From contig JAHIRQ010000039.1 in the NCBI GenBank assembly GCA_018818645.1, positions 1 through 42,958 on the forward strand: a stretch of 42,958 nt of DNA, given 5' to 3'. This DNA is from Bacillota bacterium. Lineage in GTDB: Bacteria; Bacillota_I; Bacilli_A; Acholeplasmatales; Acholeplasmataceae. This document shows, piece by piece, positions 9,183-18,674 of the stretch; within the stretch, counting starts at the first letter, position 1, and each line of letters opens with the position of its first letter. The translations under genes were made by a program, and so were the position numbers. The notes under the pieces are model-generated. The model saw only the letters and a program-made list of their open reading frames with translations, was not told the DNA's origin and made no database searches.

Positions 9183-10337
9183 ATGAGAAAAATACATTGC
9201 CTAAATCCTATATCAAAAGCTGGTCTAAATGTACTACCCACTCATTATGAACTATGCGCAGATATCAGTCAAGCAGATGCGGTATTAGTTAGAAGTGCTT
9301 CAATGCATGAAATAGAACTCAGTGATTCAGTTTTAGCTGTTGCAAGAGCAGGTGCAGGAGTCAATAACATACCTTTAGATGATTATGCAAAAAAGGGTGT
9401 TGTCTGCTTTAATACACCAGGGGCAAATGCAAATGCAGTTAAAGAATTATCGATTGCTGGCATGCTTCTAGCATCTAGAGATATAAAGGGTGGTATGAGC
9501 TGGATCGATGCTAATCAAGATACACCTGAGATTGCAAAAACCGTTGAAAAGGTTAAAGCACAATTTGGTGGTACTGAAATATTCAATAAAACCATAGGTA
9601 TTATCGGTCTTGGAGCGATTGGTATTATGCTTGCGAAAGCATGTCATGCACTTGGAATGAAGGTTTATGGAACCAAAAGAAATTTAGAATCTTTAAAAGA
9701 TGAAAATCTTCCAAAAGACATGATTTTAGTTCAAACAAAAGAAGAATTATATCCACATTGTGATTTTATTAGCTTAAACTTACCACTATCTCCTGACACA
9801 AAGCAGATGATCAATAAAGAAGCTTTCAATCAAATGAAAGATGGAGTTATTATCATCAACTTTGCAAGAGATGCTTTAGTAAATGACAACGATTTAAAAG
9901 ATGCAATTGCATCCAAAAAAGTAAGGAAATATGTAACTGATTTTCCAAATGATGTTACAGCGAAGATGGATGGAGTTATCGCTATTCCTCATCTTGGTGC
10001 GTCGACTGAAGAAGCTGAAGAAAATTGTGCCTTCATGGCAGCTAACCAAATCGTTGATTTTATTGAAAATGGAAATATCGTAAATTCCGTTAACTTTCCA
10101 GATTTAAGTGTCGGAAGTAAAAAGGGTAGTCAAAGAGTAACCATTTTATATGATGCAAAAATAGATTTGCATGATAAACTTCATCCCTATTTTGCCAAAA
10201 AAGATGTAATGCAATGTATGGATCGAAAAAACTTAAAATATGGATATACCATTGTCGACCTACGTGATGAACTCACTAAAGAAATGATGGAATCCATTCA
10301 AAATATGGATGGTATTATTCGAATTCGTGTTATATAA
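9183..10337 (+). CDS. serA: D-3-phosphoglycerate dehydrogenase
   Basis: VRSASMHEIELSDSVLAVARAGAGVNNIPLDDYAKKGVVCFNTPGANANAVKEL; GLGAIG NAD motif; adjacent to serC. Confidence 0.93.
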   Translation: MRKIHCLNPISKAGLNVLPTHYELCADISQADAVLVRSASMHEIELSDSVLAVARAGAGVNNIPLDDYAKKGVVCFNTPGANANAVKELSIAGMLLASRDIKGGMSWIDANQDTPEIAKTVEKVKAQFGGTEIFNKTIGIIGLGAIGIMLAKACHALGMKVYGTKRNLESLKDENLPKDMILVQTKEELYPHCDFISLNLPLSPDTKQMINKEAFNQMKDGVIIINFARDALVNDNDLKDAIASKKVRKYVTDFPNDVTAKMDGVIAIPHLGASTEEAEENCAFMAANQIVDFIENGNIVNSVNFPDLSVGSKKGSQRVTILYDAKIDLHDKLHPYFAKKDVMQCMDRKNLKYGYTIVDLRDELTKEMMESIQNMDGIIRIRVI

Positions 10338-10383
10338 AAAATGGTTTCACGATTTTGCTTTTGTAAAATCGTGACCATTTTCT
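10337..10383 (+). terminator. Rho-independent terminator after serA
   Basis: AAAATGGTTTCACGATTTT ... AAAATCGTGACCATTTT. Confidence 0.85.
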
Positions 10384-10440
10384 TTAATGAAAATCAAAAT
10401 CATTGTATAATAAACATAAGTTATGTATTTTGGAGGTATT

Positions 10441-10767
10441 ATGAACTCGAATTTCCTCCCTAAAACAAAATATAGCATATTATCAACGATGCTGATTGGA
10501 GTCTGCATACTTTATTTAATGCTTATTGCTTTTCTAGATGAGATTTACGTGAATCTTGACTTTCTTGTGCGGTGGTTTTATATATCGCTTTCAATTATGA
10601 TTGGTGTAGGATGGATATCATCATTTATCGGGACAATAATTGGGTTATATACAATCATTTGGAAAAGAGAGTTCACACTGATTCATCTGATGTGTATGTT
10701 CATTGGTATCACATTTACGATTACTGGAATTAAAGAGTTGTTCTTTAACTTTGACATGTACTTTTAA
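10441..10767 (+). CDS. Small hypothetical membrane protein
   Basis: Three hydrophobic segments; GGAGG upstream of ATG 10441. Confidence 0.6.
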   Translation: MNSNFLPKTKYSILSTMLIGVCILYLMLIAFLDEIYVNLDFLVRWFYISLSIMIGVGWISSFIGTIIGLYTIIWKREFTLIHLMCMFIGITFTITGIKELFFNFDMYF

Positions 10768-10789
10768 TCAAAAAAACGGAGGGTATATT

Positions 10790-11653
10790 ATGATTTTTGT
10801 CACAGATTCTTGTTCAGATTTACCAAATGATTTTGTTTTAGCAATGGATTTAAAAATTGTACCACTATCAGTAGAAATTGAAGGTAAATCTTACCTACAT
10901 TACCCAGATGAAAGAGAATTAAAAATTAAAGATTTTTATCAAATGCTAAGAAACAAAAAAATCGCGAAAACATCCTTAGTCAATGTAGGAACTTTTCTAG
11001 AGTTTTTTGAGCCTTATGCCAAATCTGGGGAAGAAGTTCTTTATATCGCATTTTCATCCGCACTCAGTGGAACCTATCAATCGTCTTTGGTTGCCTCAGA
11101 GGAATTGAAGGAACAATATCCAAATTCAAACATTCATGTCGTTGATACACTTGCTGCATCGATGGGACAAGGTCTTTTGATTTGGTATGCAGATCAAATG
11201 AGAAAAAAAGGTTCAACGATAGAAGAGATTAAAAAATGGTTAAATGATAATAAACTAAAGCTTTGTCACCTATTTACTGTGGATGATCTAGGCACTTTAA
11301 AGCGTGGTGGACGCTTAAGTGATACACAAGCATTCCTTGGTTCACTCTTGAAGATTAAACCAATCCTTCATGTATCAGATGAAGGTAAGTTAGTACCTCT
11401 CAAAAAAGCTCGTGGAAGAGAATTTTCGTTAGAATCTATGGTTGAATTAGTGAAAGAAAAAATCACTGAACCAGAAAAACAGACACTATTTATTTCACAT
11501 GGTGATTGTTTAGAGGAAGCTAAAAAAGTTGGGACACTGATTCAAGAAAAATATAAGGTTAAAGAAATTATATACAATACCATTGGACCAGTTATTGGTG
11601 CACATTCAGGACCAGGAACGATTGCAGTTTTCTTTATGGGAAACAAAAGATAA
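10790..11653 (+). CDS. DegV family fatty-acid-binding protein
   Basis: MIFVTDSCSDLPNDF...YIAFSSALSGTYQSS...VDDLGTLKRGGRLS. Start 10790 with GGAGG, not 10703. Confidence 0.92.
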   Translation: MIFVTDSCSDLPNDFVLAMDLKIVPLSVEIEGKSYLHYPDERELKIKDFYQMLRNKKIAKTSLVNVGTFLEFFEPYAKSGEEVLYIAFSSALSGTYQSSLVASEELKEQYPNSNIHVVDTLAASMGQGLLIWYADQMRKKGSTIEEIKKWLNDNKLKLCHLFTVDDLGTLKRGGRLSDTQAFLGSLLKIKPILHVSDEGKLVPLKKARGREFSLESMVELVKEKITEPEKQTLFISHGDCLEEAKKVGTLIQEKYKVKEIIYNTIGPVIGAHSGPGTIAVFFMGNKR

Positions 11654-11676
11654 AAAAAGGACTCAGTCCTTTTTTC
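11653..11676. terminator. Bidirectional terminator
   Basis: AAAAAAGGAC-TCA-GTCCTTTTTT between convergent genes. Confidence 0.8.
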
Positions 11677-11688
11677 TTTAGTATCATA

Positions 11689-12825
11689 TTATTTTTTACT
11701 TGTCTTTATGACTTCTGTGTAAGCCATAATGAGAGGTCCTACCCCTTTTGCATCGTTTTCTACGATAGGTTCTGATATATAATACTCGAATGTTCCATCG
11801 CGTCTTAGATTATGCTCTGGTCCAAGACCTGCAACTAGACAAATGCCACCAAGATTTAAATCACCATTTTTTTCAGTTAGATATTTTTTTGTTATTCCAT
11901 CAAATATTTCTAGTCCAATACGCTCATAGGAAGAGTCAAGTAAACCGAGTCTAGTTCCTTTAAGAATTGCGTAACTAACAAGTGCACTACCAGATGCTTC
12001 TAGATAGTTTTCTGATCTATTTCCTAAATCGACGACTTGATAGAAAAGCTTGGATTCTTGATCTTGATATTGGAGAAGTCCATTTATAATCTCTTGAAGC
12101 AGTGGGGAGAAGAATTCTTTTTTAGCTGCGTCATCTTTCATATAGCTTGCTACATCTACGATTGCTACAACAAACCATCCAATTGCTCTTAACCAAAAGT
12201 TTTTAGATAAACCTGTTTCTTTATTTGCCCAAAATATTGTTCTTTTAGAATCATATCCATGATAATAAAGTTTTTTATCTTCGTTAAACATGAATTTTCT
12301 AACATTGTTGAATTGGTTGATGATATCGTCGTAATTCTTTTTGTGATTGAGTTCTGTTTCATATCTTGTGTAAAAGGGCTGTGCCATAAAGAGTCCATCT
12401 AACCAAACCTGGTTTGGATAGATTTTTTTATGCCAAAAATTACCATCATCAGTTCTTGGTTGTGTTTGGATATGGGTATAGGTAAATTCAATAGCTTTTA
12501 AATATTTCTCATCCTTTGTTATATTGTACAAATCAAATAGAACTCTACTTTCGCATATATCATCGACATTATAATTGTTGATATCATATCCTCGAATTGT
12601 ACCATCTTCAAAAACATAATAATCTAGAAATTGATGGACAAAATCGATATATTTTGAATCATTAGTTTCTTTATAAAGTTCAATTAATGAGGTCATCATA
12701 CACCCATCTATATAGTTCCAATGGGGTTCCTTTCCTGCTTTAATGGATTCAATATTCCAAATGGGTTCTTGAGGAGTAGAAAAAGTAATCAGTTTATGGA
12801 TAAAGCGGTCAATAAGTATATTCAA
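11689..12825 (-). CDS. Glycoside hydrolase family 88/105-like (unsaturated rhamnogalacturonyl hydrolase-like)
   Basis: HWNYIDGCMMTSLIELYKET...IYPNQVWLDGLFMAQPFYTRYE...FWLRAIGWFVVAIVDV. Re-called to TTG start at 12825: AGGAGG lies upstream, and the longer ATG overlaps the -10 box. Confidence 0.82.
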   Translation of the reverse strand: MNILIDRFIHKLITFSTPQEPIWNIESIKAGKEPHWNYIDGCMMTSLIELYKETNDSKYIDFVHQFLDYYVFEDGTIRGYDINNYNVDDICESRVLFDLYNITKDEKYLKAIEFTYTHIQTQPRTDDGNFWHKKIYPNQVWLDGLFMAQPFYTRYETELNHKKNYDDIINQFNNVRKFMFNEDKKLYYHGYDSKRTIFWANKETGLSKNFWLRAIGWFVVAIVDVASYMKDDAAKKEFFSPLLQEIINGLLQYQDQESKLFYQVVDLGNRSENYLEASGSALVSYAILKGTRLGLLDSSYERIGLEIFDGITKKYLTEKNGDLNLGGICLVAGLGPEHNLRRDGTFEYYISEPIVENDAKGVGPLIMAYTEVIKTSKK

Positions 12826-12849
12826 GGATAAAACCTCCTGTCCAAAATG

Positions 12850-12878
12850 ATTATACATGAAATAATTATGATATTCAA
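12850..12878 (-). promoter_or_regulatory. Promoter of GH88/105 gene
   Basis: Minus strand TTGAAT-17-TATAAT. Confidence 0.65.
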
Positions 12879-13049
12879 TTCAATTCTTGCGAGACTACTG
12901 TTTGCTGATGATGAATTCAATTTGAAACGATTGGTTCACTATTTGTTATATCTAAACAATGCGTACGTTTTCAAGCTAAAATCCACTTTAAAGAGAAGCA
13001 TGCTAGGAAGCTAAAACAAGTCTACATGCTAAACTATATGTGAGGTGTA

Positions 13050-13646
13050 ATGATGAATAAATATGAAAAAAGAAAATATAATGTGTTCGAACACATTCCA
13101 ATAGTCTATCGAGCTGCTTTAGGCTTTCTAACACTGAAGAGTTTAAAAAAGAAGAAAGCAATGAACTTCAAACTCAAAGAAAGAATCATGCTTGCTGTTA
13201 CCGAAGTCAATGGTTGTGTGCTCTGTTCTTATGTACATACAAAATTAGCTTTGAATGGTGGAATGACAGATATTGAAATCAAAGAATTACTTGCAGGAGA
13301 TTTAGAAAATGTTCCAGCTGAGGAAAGTATAGCAGTCCTTTTTGCTAAAGATTATGCATTTAATAAAGAGAAAATAGATCCGGAGTTTTACAATAAGCTA
13401 ATTGAGAAGTATGGAAAGTATAAAGCAAAGGCTATTTTATCTGCTTGTGAAGTCATCACAATGACCAATTCGATGGGAATATCCTTAGGCTTGCTTAAAG
13501 AGACTTTAACGTTTAAACACGTTAAAAAGAGTAATATCTTAAATGAGATTTTAATTCCTCTTTTGACAATGATACTCTACCCAATCTTTTTATTACTAGG
13601 ATTATTCATCCTACCATTTAGATTGCATAAACTTAAAAAAAGCTAA
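13050..13646 (+). CDS. Carboxymuconolactone decarboxylase/AhpD-like protein with C-terminal hydrophobic tail
   Basis: VNGCVLCSYVHTKLALNGGM (CxxCxxxH) plus C-terminal LIPLLTMILYPIFLLLGLFIL. Confidence 0.8.
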   Translation: MMNKYEKRKYNVFEHIPIVYRAALGFLTLKSLKKKKAMNFKLKERIMLAVTEVNGCVLCSYVHTKLALNGGMTDIEIKELLAGDLENVPAEESIAVLFAKDYAFNKEKIDPEFYNKLIEKYGKYKAKAILSACEVITMTNSMGISLGLLKETLTFKHVKKSNILNEILIPLLTMILYPIFLLLGLFILPFRLHKLKKS

Positions 13647-13650
13647 CAAA

Positions 13651-13679
13651 AAGACTTCCGCAGAAGTCTTATTTTTTTT
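13651..13679 (+). terminator. Rho-independent terminator
   Basis: AAGACTTC-CGCA-GAAGTCTT-ATTTTTTTT. Confidence 0.8.
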
Positions 13680-15276
13680 AGTAGGATGCGATTGTACCAT
13701 CAGCTCTTTTTTCTGTACCACCAGTATAAACTCCAGTTATAGGATTTCTTAAAATGATTTGTCCTCTACCGAAGGTTCCTCTATTTGGCTCAACAACGAT
13801 TTCATGACCTTTCTTGATTAAGCCTTGAACTATCTTATGAGGTATTTCGGGTTCGACTAAAACTTTTTTGCCCTCAATCCATTGCCATCTTGGTGCATCT
13901 AATGCTTCTTGAGGATCTAATCCGAAATCAAGCATATTCATAATGACCTGCAAGTGACCTTGTGGCTGCATAAAACCACCCATTACACCAAATGGTCCAA
14001 TGGCTTCTCTACCTTTAGTTAAAAAGCCTGGAATGATGGTGTGAAATGGTTTTTTATTGGGTGCGAGTGCATTGACTGAAGTAGAATCTAGTGAAAAATT
14101 ATGTCCTCGATTGTGTAATGCTATTCCTGTATGAGGAACGACAAGTCCGGATCCAAATCCCATGTAGTTACTTTGAATCATTGAGACCATATTACCATCT
14201 TCATCAGCGGTTGCTAAATAAACAGTGCCACTACCAATCGGTTTTCCACATTTAGGATCCATTGCATCCTTAGTGATTTCTTTAGATCGTTTCCAAGCAT
14301 AGGTTTTAGAGAGTAAAGATTGAGTCGATGTTTTCATATTTTTGATATCACCAACATATTGAAAACCATCTGCAAATGCAAGCTTTAATGCTTCAATTTG
14401 TGTATGATAAGTAGAAATCAATTCTTTATCCTTGAAAGAAAAGTTCTCAGCAATATTTAAAGCCATTAAGGCAACGATACCCTGCCCATTGGGTGGAATT
14501 TCCCATACGTTATATCCTCTATAGCTACTAGAAATAGGTTCGACCCATTCAGGCTTAAAGGATTCTAAATCGGATTTTCTAATAAAGCCATCATATTTTT
14601 TCGAATATGCATCAATTTCATCAGCGATTCGACCTCTATAAAATGATTGGCCAATAGTTTCACCAATTTCTTCAAGTGTATAAGCGTGGTCTTTGAAAGT
14701 CCAAATATCACCTGCTTTTGGTATGGATAAATCTTTAGTAAACGTATCGAACCAATATTGAAACATCTCATGTTTAAATTGTTTTTGATAGATTTGATTT
14801 GCAGCTTTCCAATAATATGCAACGGTTTTTGAAACTGCAAATCCATTTCTTGCATAATCGATTGCTGGCTTTAAGCAATCCTTTAAGGATAGTTTTCCAA
14901 ATCTTCTAGACATTTCAGCCCAACCTGCAACTGCACCTGGAACAGTAATTGGAATAAATCCATATTTAGGTATTTCCTTAACTCCTCTTTTCTTGAGTTC
15001 AGAAAGTGAGAGTAGATTTGGTGCATGACCACTTGAGTTTAATCCATGAAGCTTATGGTTATGCCAGATCAATGCAAAATTATCGCCACCAATTCCATTT
15101 GATGTCGGTTCAGTTACTGTTAAGCAAGCAGCAACAGCAATTGCAGCATCAATGGCATTACCACCCTTTTTTAGGATATCTAGTCCTGCTTGCGCTGCTT
15201 GAGGTTCAGAGGTAGCTATCATTCCATGTTTGGCGTAGATTACATTTCGAATTGATGTATAATTTTGTTTTTCCAT
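13678..15276 (-). CDS. Gamma-glutamyltransferase family protein (no signal peptide seen)
   Basis: MIATSEPQAAQAGLDILKKGGNAIDAAIAVAACLTVTEPTSNGIGGDNFALI; GSGTVYLATADEDGNMVSMIQSNYMGFGSG around the autoprocessing Thr. Confidence 0.9.
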   Translation of the reverse strand: MEKQNYTSIRNVIYAKHGMIATSEPQAAQAGLDILKKGGNAIDAAIAVAACLTVTEPTSNGIGGDNFALIWHNHKLHGLNSSGHAPNLLSLSELKKRGVKEIPKYGFIPITVPGAVAGWAEMSRRFGKLSLKDCLKPAIDYARNGFAVSKTVAYYWKAANQIYQKQFKHEMFQYWFDTFTKDLSIPKAGDIWTFKDHAYTLEEIGETIGQSFYRGRIADEIDAYSKKYDGFIRKSDLESFKPEWVEPISSSYRGYNVWEIPPNGQGIVALMALNIAENFSFKDKELISTYHTQIEALKLAFADGFQYVGDIKNMKTSTQSLLSKTYAWKRSKEITKDAMDPKCGKPIGSGTVYLATADEDGNMVSMIQSNYMGFGSGLVVPHTGIALHNRGHNFSLDSTSVNALAPNKKPFHTIIPGFLTKGREAIGPFGVMGGFMQPQGHLQVIMNMLDFGLDPQEALDAPRWQWIEGKKVLVEPEIPHKIVQGLIKKGHEIVVEPNRGTFGRGQIILRNPITGVYTGGTEKRADGTIASY

Positions 15277-15345
15277 ATCGACACATCCTTTAAAGTATTA
15301 CCTATATTTTACCATTTAGAATGTAAAAAATATAATAAGCTTACA

Positions 15346-15621
15346 TTATTTCTTATTTCTTTGACTAGCTCGAACTGCTAAAATGATTATTCCAGCAATG
15401 ATACCAGTAAAAATAGAAAGTATTCCAAAGAGCATATAGATGACATCAAGAAAGCCACCACCAGTATCTACACTTTGTGAAAGTAGAATCATTAATAAAC
15501 CGAATAAAACAAAAACTAAAGTTGGTAATAAGTATTTTTTGTTTGACTTTATCAAATAGTAAAATAAAAATACTGAAAGTAAAGAACCGAAAATAAGTAA
15601 TAGAATCATTAAAGTGTCCAT
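15346..15621 (-). CDS. Small hypothetical membrane protein
   Basis: 91 aa, three hydrophobic segments; strong minus-strand promoter upstream. Confidence 0.6.
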   Translation of the reverse strand: MDTLMILLLIFGSLLSVFLFYYLIKSNKKYLLPTLVFVLFGLLMILLSQSVDTGGGFLDVIYMLFGILSIFTGIIAGIIILAVRASQRNKK

Positions 15622-15644
15622 AAGAAATAACCTCCATTTAAATA

Positions 15645-15675
15645 TGATTATAGTTCTTTTACTTTGAAAGTCAAA
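15645..15675 (-). promoter_or_regulatory. Promoter of 15346-15621 gene with overlapping FabT-like box
   Basis: Minus strand TTGACT-16-TATAAT; TTTGAAAGTCAAA at 15663-15675. Confidence 0.6.
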
Positions 15676-15773
15676 TAAAATAGAGTAAAATAGTTTTAAG
15701 TCATTATTAAGATTGAATCATTCAACTTTTCTTATTTGTACATGATATAATTATCATGATGAAAGAGGTTTAT

Positions 15774-16391
15774 ATGAAAGTCATCAAATATCATCAAAAT
15801 TCAGATGCTGTTCGCTATCTAATCAAAAAGGATCCGATACTAGAAAAACTATTTGCTAGAAAAGAAGAGATCAGCGTTCCAATTGAGGAGAACTATTTTC
15901 AGTCCCTTGCTGGTGTAATTATCGCTCAGCAGTTGTCATCTAAGGTAGCAGCTGTTATTTATAAGAGACTATTAATACTTTTCTTGGATGAAATCACACC
16001 AGAAAAAATTAAAAGTGCAGATGAGGTTGAGCTGAGAGGGATTGGACTTTCCTATCCAAAAATAAAGTACCTAAAGTCTTTAGCTGAATGTGTGATATCA
16101 AAGACTGTTGACCTTTCGGATTTAGATCATCTATCCAATGAAAAGATTATTGAGATGCTCGTTCAAATTAAAGGAATTGGCGTTTGGAGCGCGCAAATGT
16201 TTTTAATGTTTTCATTAGGTAGAGAAGATGTATTTTCAGTTCTAGATTTAGGATTAAGGAATGCAGTCAAAAAAGTATATGAATTACCAGATTTAACCAA
16301 TCAAGAGATTGAGGAAATTAGTTTAAATTGGAGTCCTTATCGCTCCATTGTTGCTCATTTTTTATGGCATGCTTGGGATAATCAATCTTAA
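15774..16391 (+). CDS. DNA-3-methyladenine glycosylase II (AlkA-like, HhH-GPD)
   Basis: LAGVIIAQQLSSKVAAVIYKRL...IKGIGVWSAQMFLMFSLGREDVFSVLDLGLRNAV. Start 15774 favoured by AAAGAGG. Confidence 0.9.
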   Translation: MKVIKYHQNSDAVRYLIKKDPILEKLFARKEEISVPIEENYFQSLAGVIIAQQLSSKVAAVIYKRLLILFLDEITPEKIKSADEVELRGIGLSYPKIKYLKSLAECVISKTVDLSDLDHLSNEKIIEMLVQIKGIGVWSAQMFLMFSLGREDVFSVLDLGLRNAVKKVYELPDLTNQEIEEISLNWSPYRSIVAHFLWHAWDNQS

Positions 16392-16413
16392 ATATTTAAA
16401 GGAGAAAAAAACA

Positions 16414-17310
16414 ATGAAAATTAAACTTATAGGTCTTGGCAAAATGGGTACGAACATCGCGTTAAATTTGACTGATCATGGTCATGAAGTATTAGGATAC
16501 GATGTGAGCGAAAAAGCAAGATTAGAATTTGAATCGAATGGATTGAAGTCAATTGATAATTTGTCTGATTTTTTGAAGCGTGATGGCAATGAAAGATTAG
16601 TCGTTTTATTATTTATTCCAAACCAAGTTGTGGATTCTGTGATTGAGCAAGTCTTACCACATTTGATTCCTACGGATATCATTGTTGATGCAGGAAACTC
16701 AAATTTCAATATATCCATCAAAAGATTTCATTTACTCAAGGGTAAAGGAATTGATTTTATTGATTTAGGAACTAGCGGTGGTACCTATGGTGCTAGACAT
16801 GGAGCATGCTTAATGGCTGGTGGAGATAAGGATGTTGTTCGTTATCTTGAACCATTATTTTTAGACTTATCAGTTAAAGATGGCTATTCTTATGTAGGTA
16901 AACCTGGTTCTGGTCATTTTGTTAAAATGGTTCATAATGGCATTGAATATGGAATGATGCAAGCGATTGGAGAAGGATTTGATTTATTAGAAGCATCTCC
17001 ATTTGAACTCGATTACGAGAAGATTGCGAAAATGTGGAACCACGGTTCTATCATTGAATCTGCATTAATAGGCTATATTCATCACGCATTCTCAAATGAT
17101 CCTAAGCTTTCTACAATTCAAGGAAGAGTCGATGATTCAGGTGAAGGAATGTGGATGATTGAAGAAGCGCTCAAATACAAAGTCTCACTACCAGTCATCA
17201 CACAAGCTTTATATGCTAGATACAAATCTAAAGATGAGCATTTGTTTGGTGAAAAGGTTGTTGCAGCGATGAGAAAGGAATTCGGTGGTCACGCCGTTTA
17301 TAAAAAATAA
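16414..17310 (+). CDS. gnd: 6-phosphogluconate dehydrogenase, short (YqeC-like) type
   Basis: MKIKLIGLGKMGTNIALNLTDHGHEVLGYD...DLGTSGGTYGARHGACLMAGG...GSGHFVKMVHNGIEYGMMQAIGEGF. Confidence 0.92.
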   Translation: MKIKLIGLGKMGTNIALNLTDHGHEVLGYDVSEKARLEFESNGLKSIDNLSDFLKRDGNERLVVLLFIPNQVVDSVIEQVLPHLIPTDIIVDAGNSNFNISIKRFHLLKGKGIDFIDLGTSGGTYGARHGACLMAGGDKDVVRYLEPLFLDLSVKDGYSYVGKPGSGHFVKMVHNGIEYGMMQAIGEGFDLLEASPFELDYEKIAKMWNHGSIIESALIGYIHHAFSNDPKLSTIQGRVDDSGEGMWMIEEALKYKVSLPVITQALYARYKSKDEHLFGEKVVAAMRKEFGGHAVYKK

Positions 17311-18674
17311 TGAAGGATCTAATAATAACCATCTTTGGGGCTACTGGTGATTTGACTTCTAGAAAATTACTACCAGCGCTAGCAAAGCTATATAAAAGAA
17401 AAAAAATCACAGATCAGATGATGATTGTAGCGCTTGGAAGAAGAGACTATGATACCAATTCTTATCTTGAATATATGAAGGAAACATCATCAGCAAAACT
17501 GGATGTAAAGACTTTAGAAAAGATTGTTGAATATCATCAAATAGAAATCACAAATTTAAGTGATTATAAAGAGTTGGTTGAGAAAATAAAATGTCATAAG
17601 CATGAAAATACTAGGGAACTTTTTTATCTTGCTATCGGACCCGAATTGTTTCCTATCGTTTCTAAAAATATCAATGAATCCAAGCTTGTAACGATTGGAA
17701 ATATCAATCAATCGATTATCTTTGAAAAACCATTTGGGCATGACTTAGAAAGTGCTAAAAATATTAGTGAAATGCTTTGGAACTACTTTGATGAAAAGCA
17801 AATTTATCGAATCGATCATTATCTTGGAAAAGAAATGATTCAAAATATCATGATGGTTAGATTTGCAAATCGTATTTTTGAAGAAATCTGGCATAATCGC
17901 TCGATTAAAAGTGTCAAAATTATTGCTAAGGAAACAGACGGTATTTTAGGTCGCGCAGGTTATTATGATACATCAGGTGCCTTAAAGGATATGGTTCAAT
18001 CTCATTTACTTCAAATGCTATCCATGATCGCCATGGAAGTGCCTTTAAGCTATCATTCAGATGATGTGAAAGACGAAAAGATTAAGGTATTAAAGCATTT
18101 GTCTTTTGATAGAGATTCACTCATATTTGCACAATATGATGGATATCTAGAAGAAAAAAATATCTCGAAAGATTCTAAAACTGAAACTTTCGTTTTCTTA
18201 AAAGCTTTCGTGAACACACCTAGATTTAAAGGCGTTCCATTCTATTTAATGACTGGGAAAAAACTGGATCAAAAGGAATCGATCATTATCATTGAATTTG
18301 AGGAAACCAGTGAACAACGAAAATGGAATCTTCCATTATCAACAAATAAACTCTATATTAAGATTGCACCTCTTGATGGTGTTGGTCTAGTTCTGAATAG
18401 TAAAGTACCTGGATTAAGAGATGATGTTGAAACTGTTGAACTAGAATACTGTATTGCATGTCATGCTGTTGGAAATATGTCTGAAGCATATGAAAAACTT
18501 CTACTTGAAGTCACTGAACATCATAAATCACTATTTACAAGATGGGATGAAATTGAGTTATCATGGCATTTTATTGATCAAATCAAAAAGTACCAAAAAG
18601 ACCCAATTCAATATAAGGATTATGAAGATATAAAACCAATCATCTTTGAGATGACGAAAGAGGAAATGAAATGA
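17310..18674 (+). CDS. zwf: Glucose-6-phosphate 1-dehydrogenase
   Basis: IFGATGDLTSRKLLPALAKLY...FEKPFGHDLESAKNI...IYRIDHYLGKEMIQNIMMVRFANRIFEEIW. Confidence 0.95.
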   Translation: MKDLIITIFGATGDLTSRKLLPALAKLYKRKKITDQMMIVALGRRDYDTNSYLEYMKETSSAKLDVKTLEKIVEYHQIEITNLSDYKELVEKIKCHKHENTRELFYLAIGPELFPIVSKNINESKLVTIGNINQSIIFEKPFGHDLESAKNISEMLWNYFDEKQIYRIDHYLGKEMIQNIMMVRFANRIFEEIWHNRSIKSVKIIAKETDGILGRAGYYDTSGALKDMVQSHLLQMLSMIAMEVPLSYHSDDVKDEKIKVLKHLSFDRDSLIFAQYDGYLEEKNISKDSKTETFVFLKAFVNTPRFKGVPFYLMTGKKLDQKESIIIIEFEETSEQRKWNLPLSTNKLYIKIAPLDGVGLVLNSKVPGLRDDVETVELEYCIACHAVGNMSEAYEKLLLEVTEHHKSLFTRWDEIELSWHFIDQIKKYQKDPIQYKDYEDIKPIIFEMTKEEMK

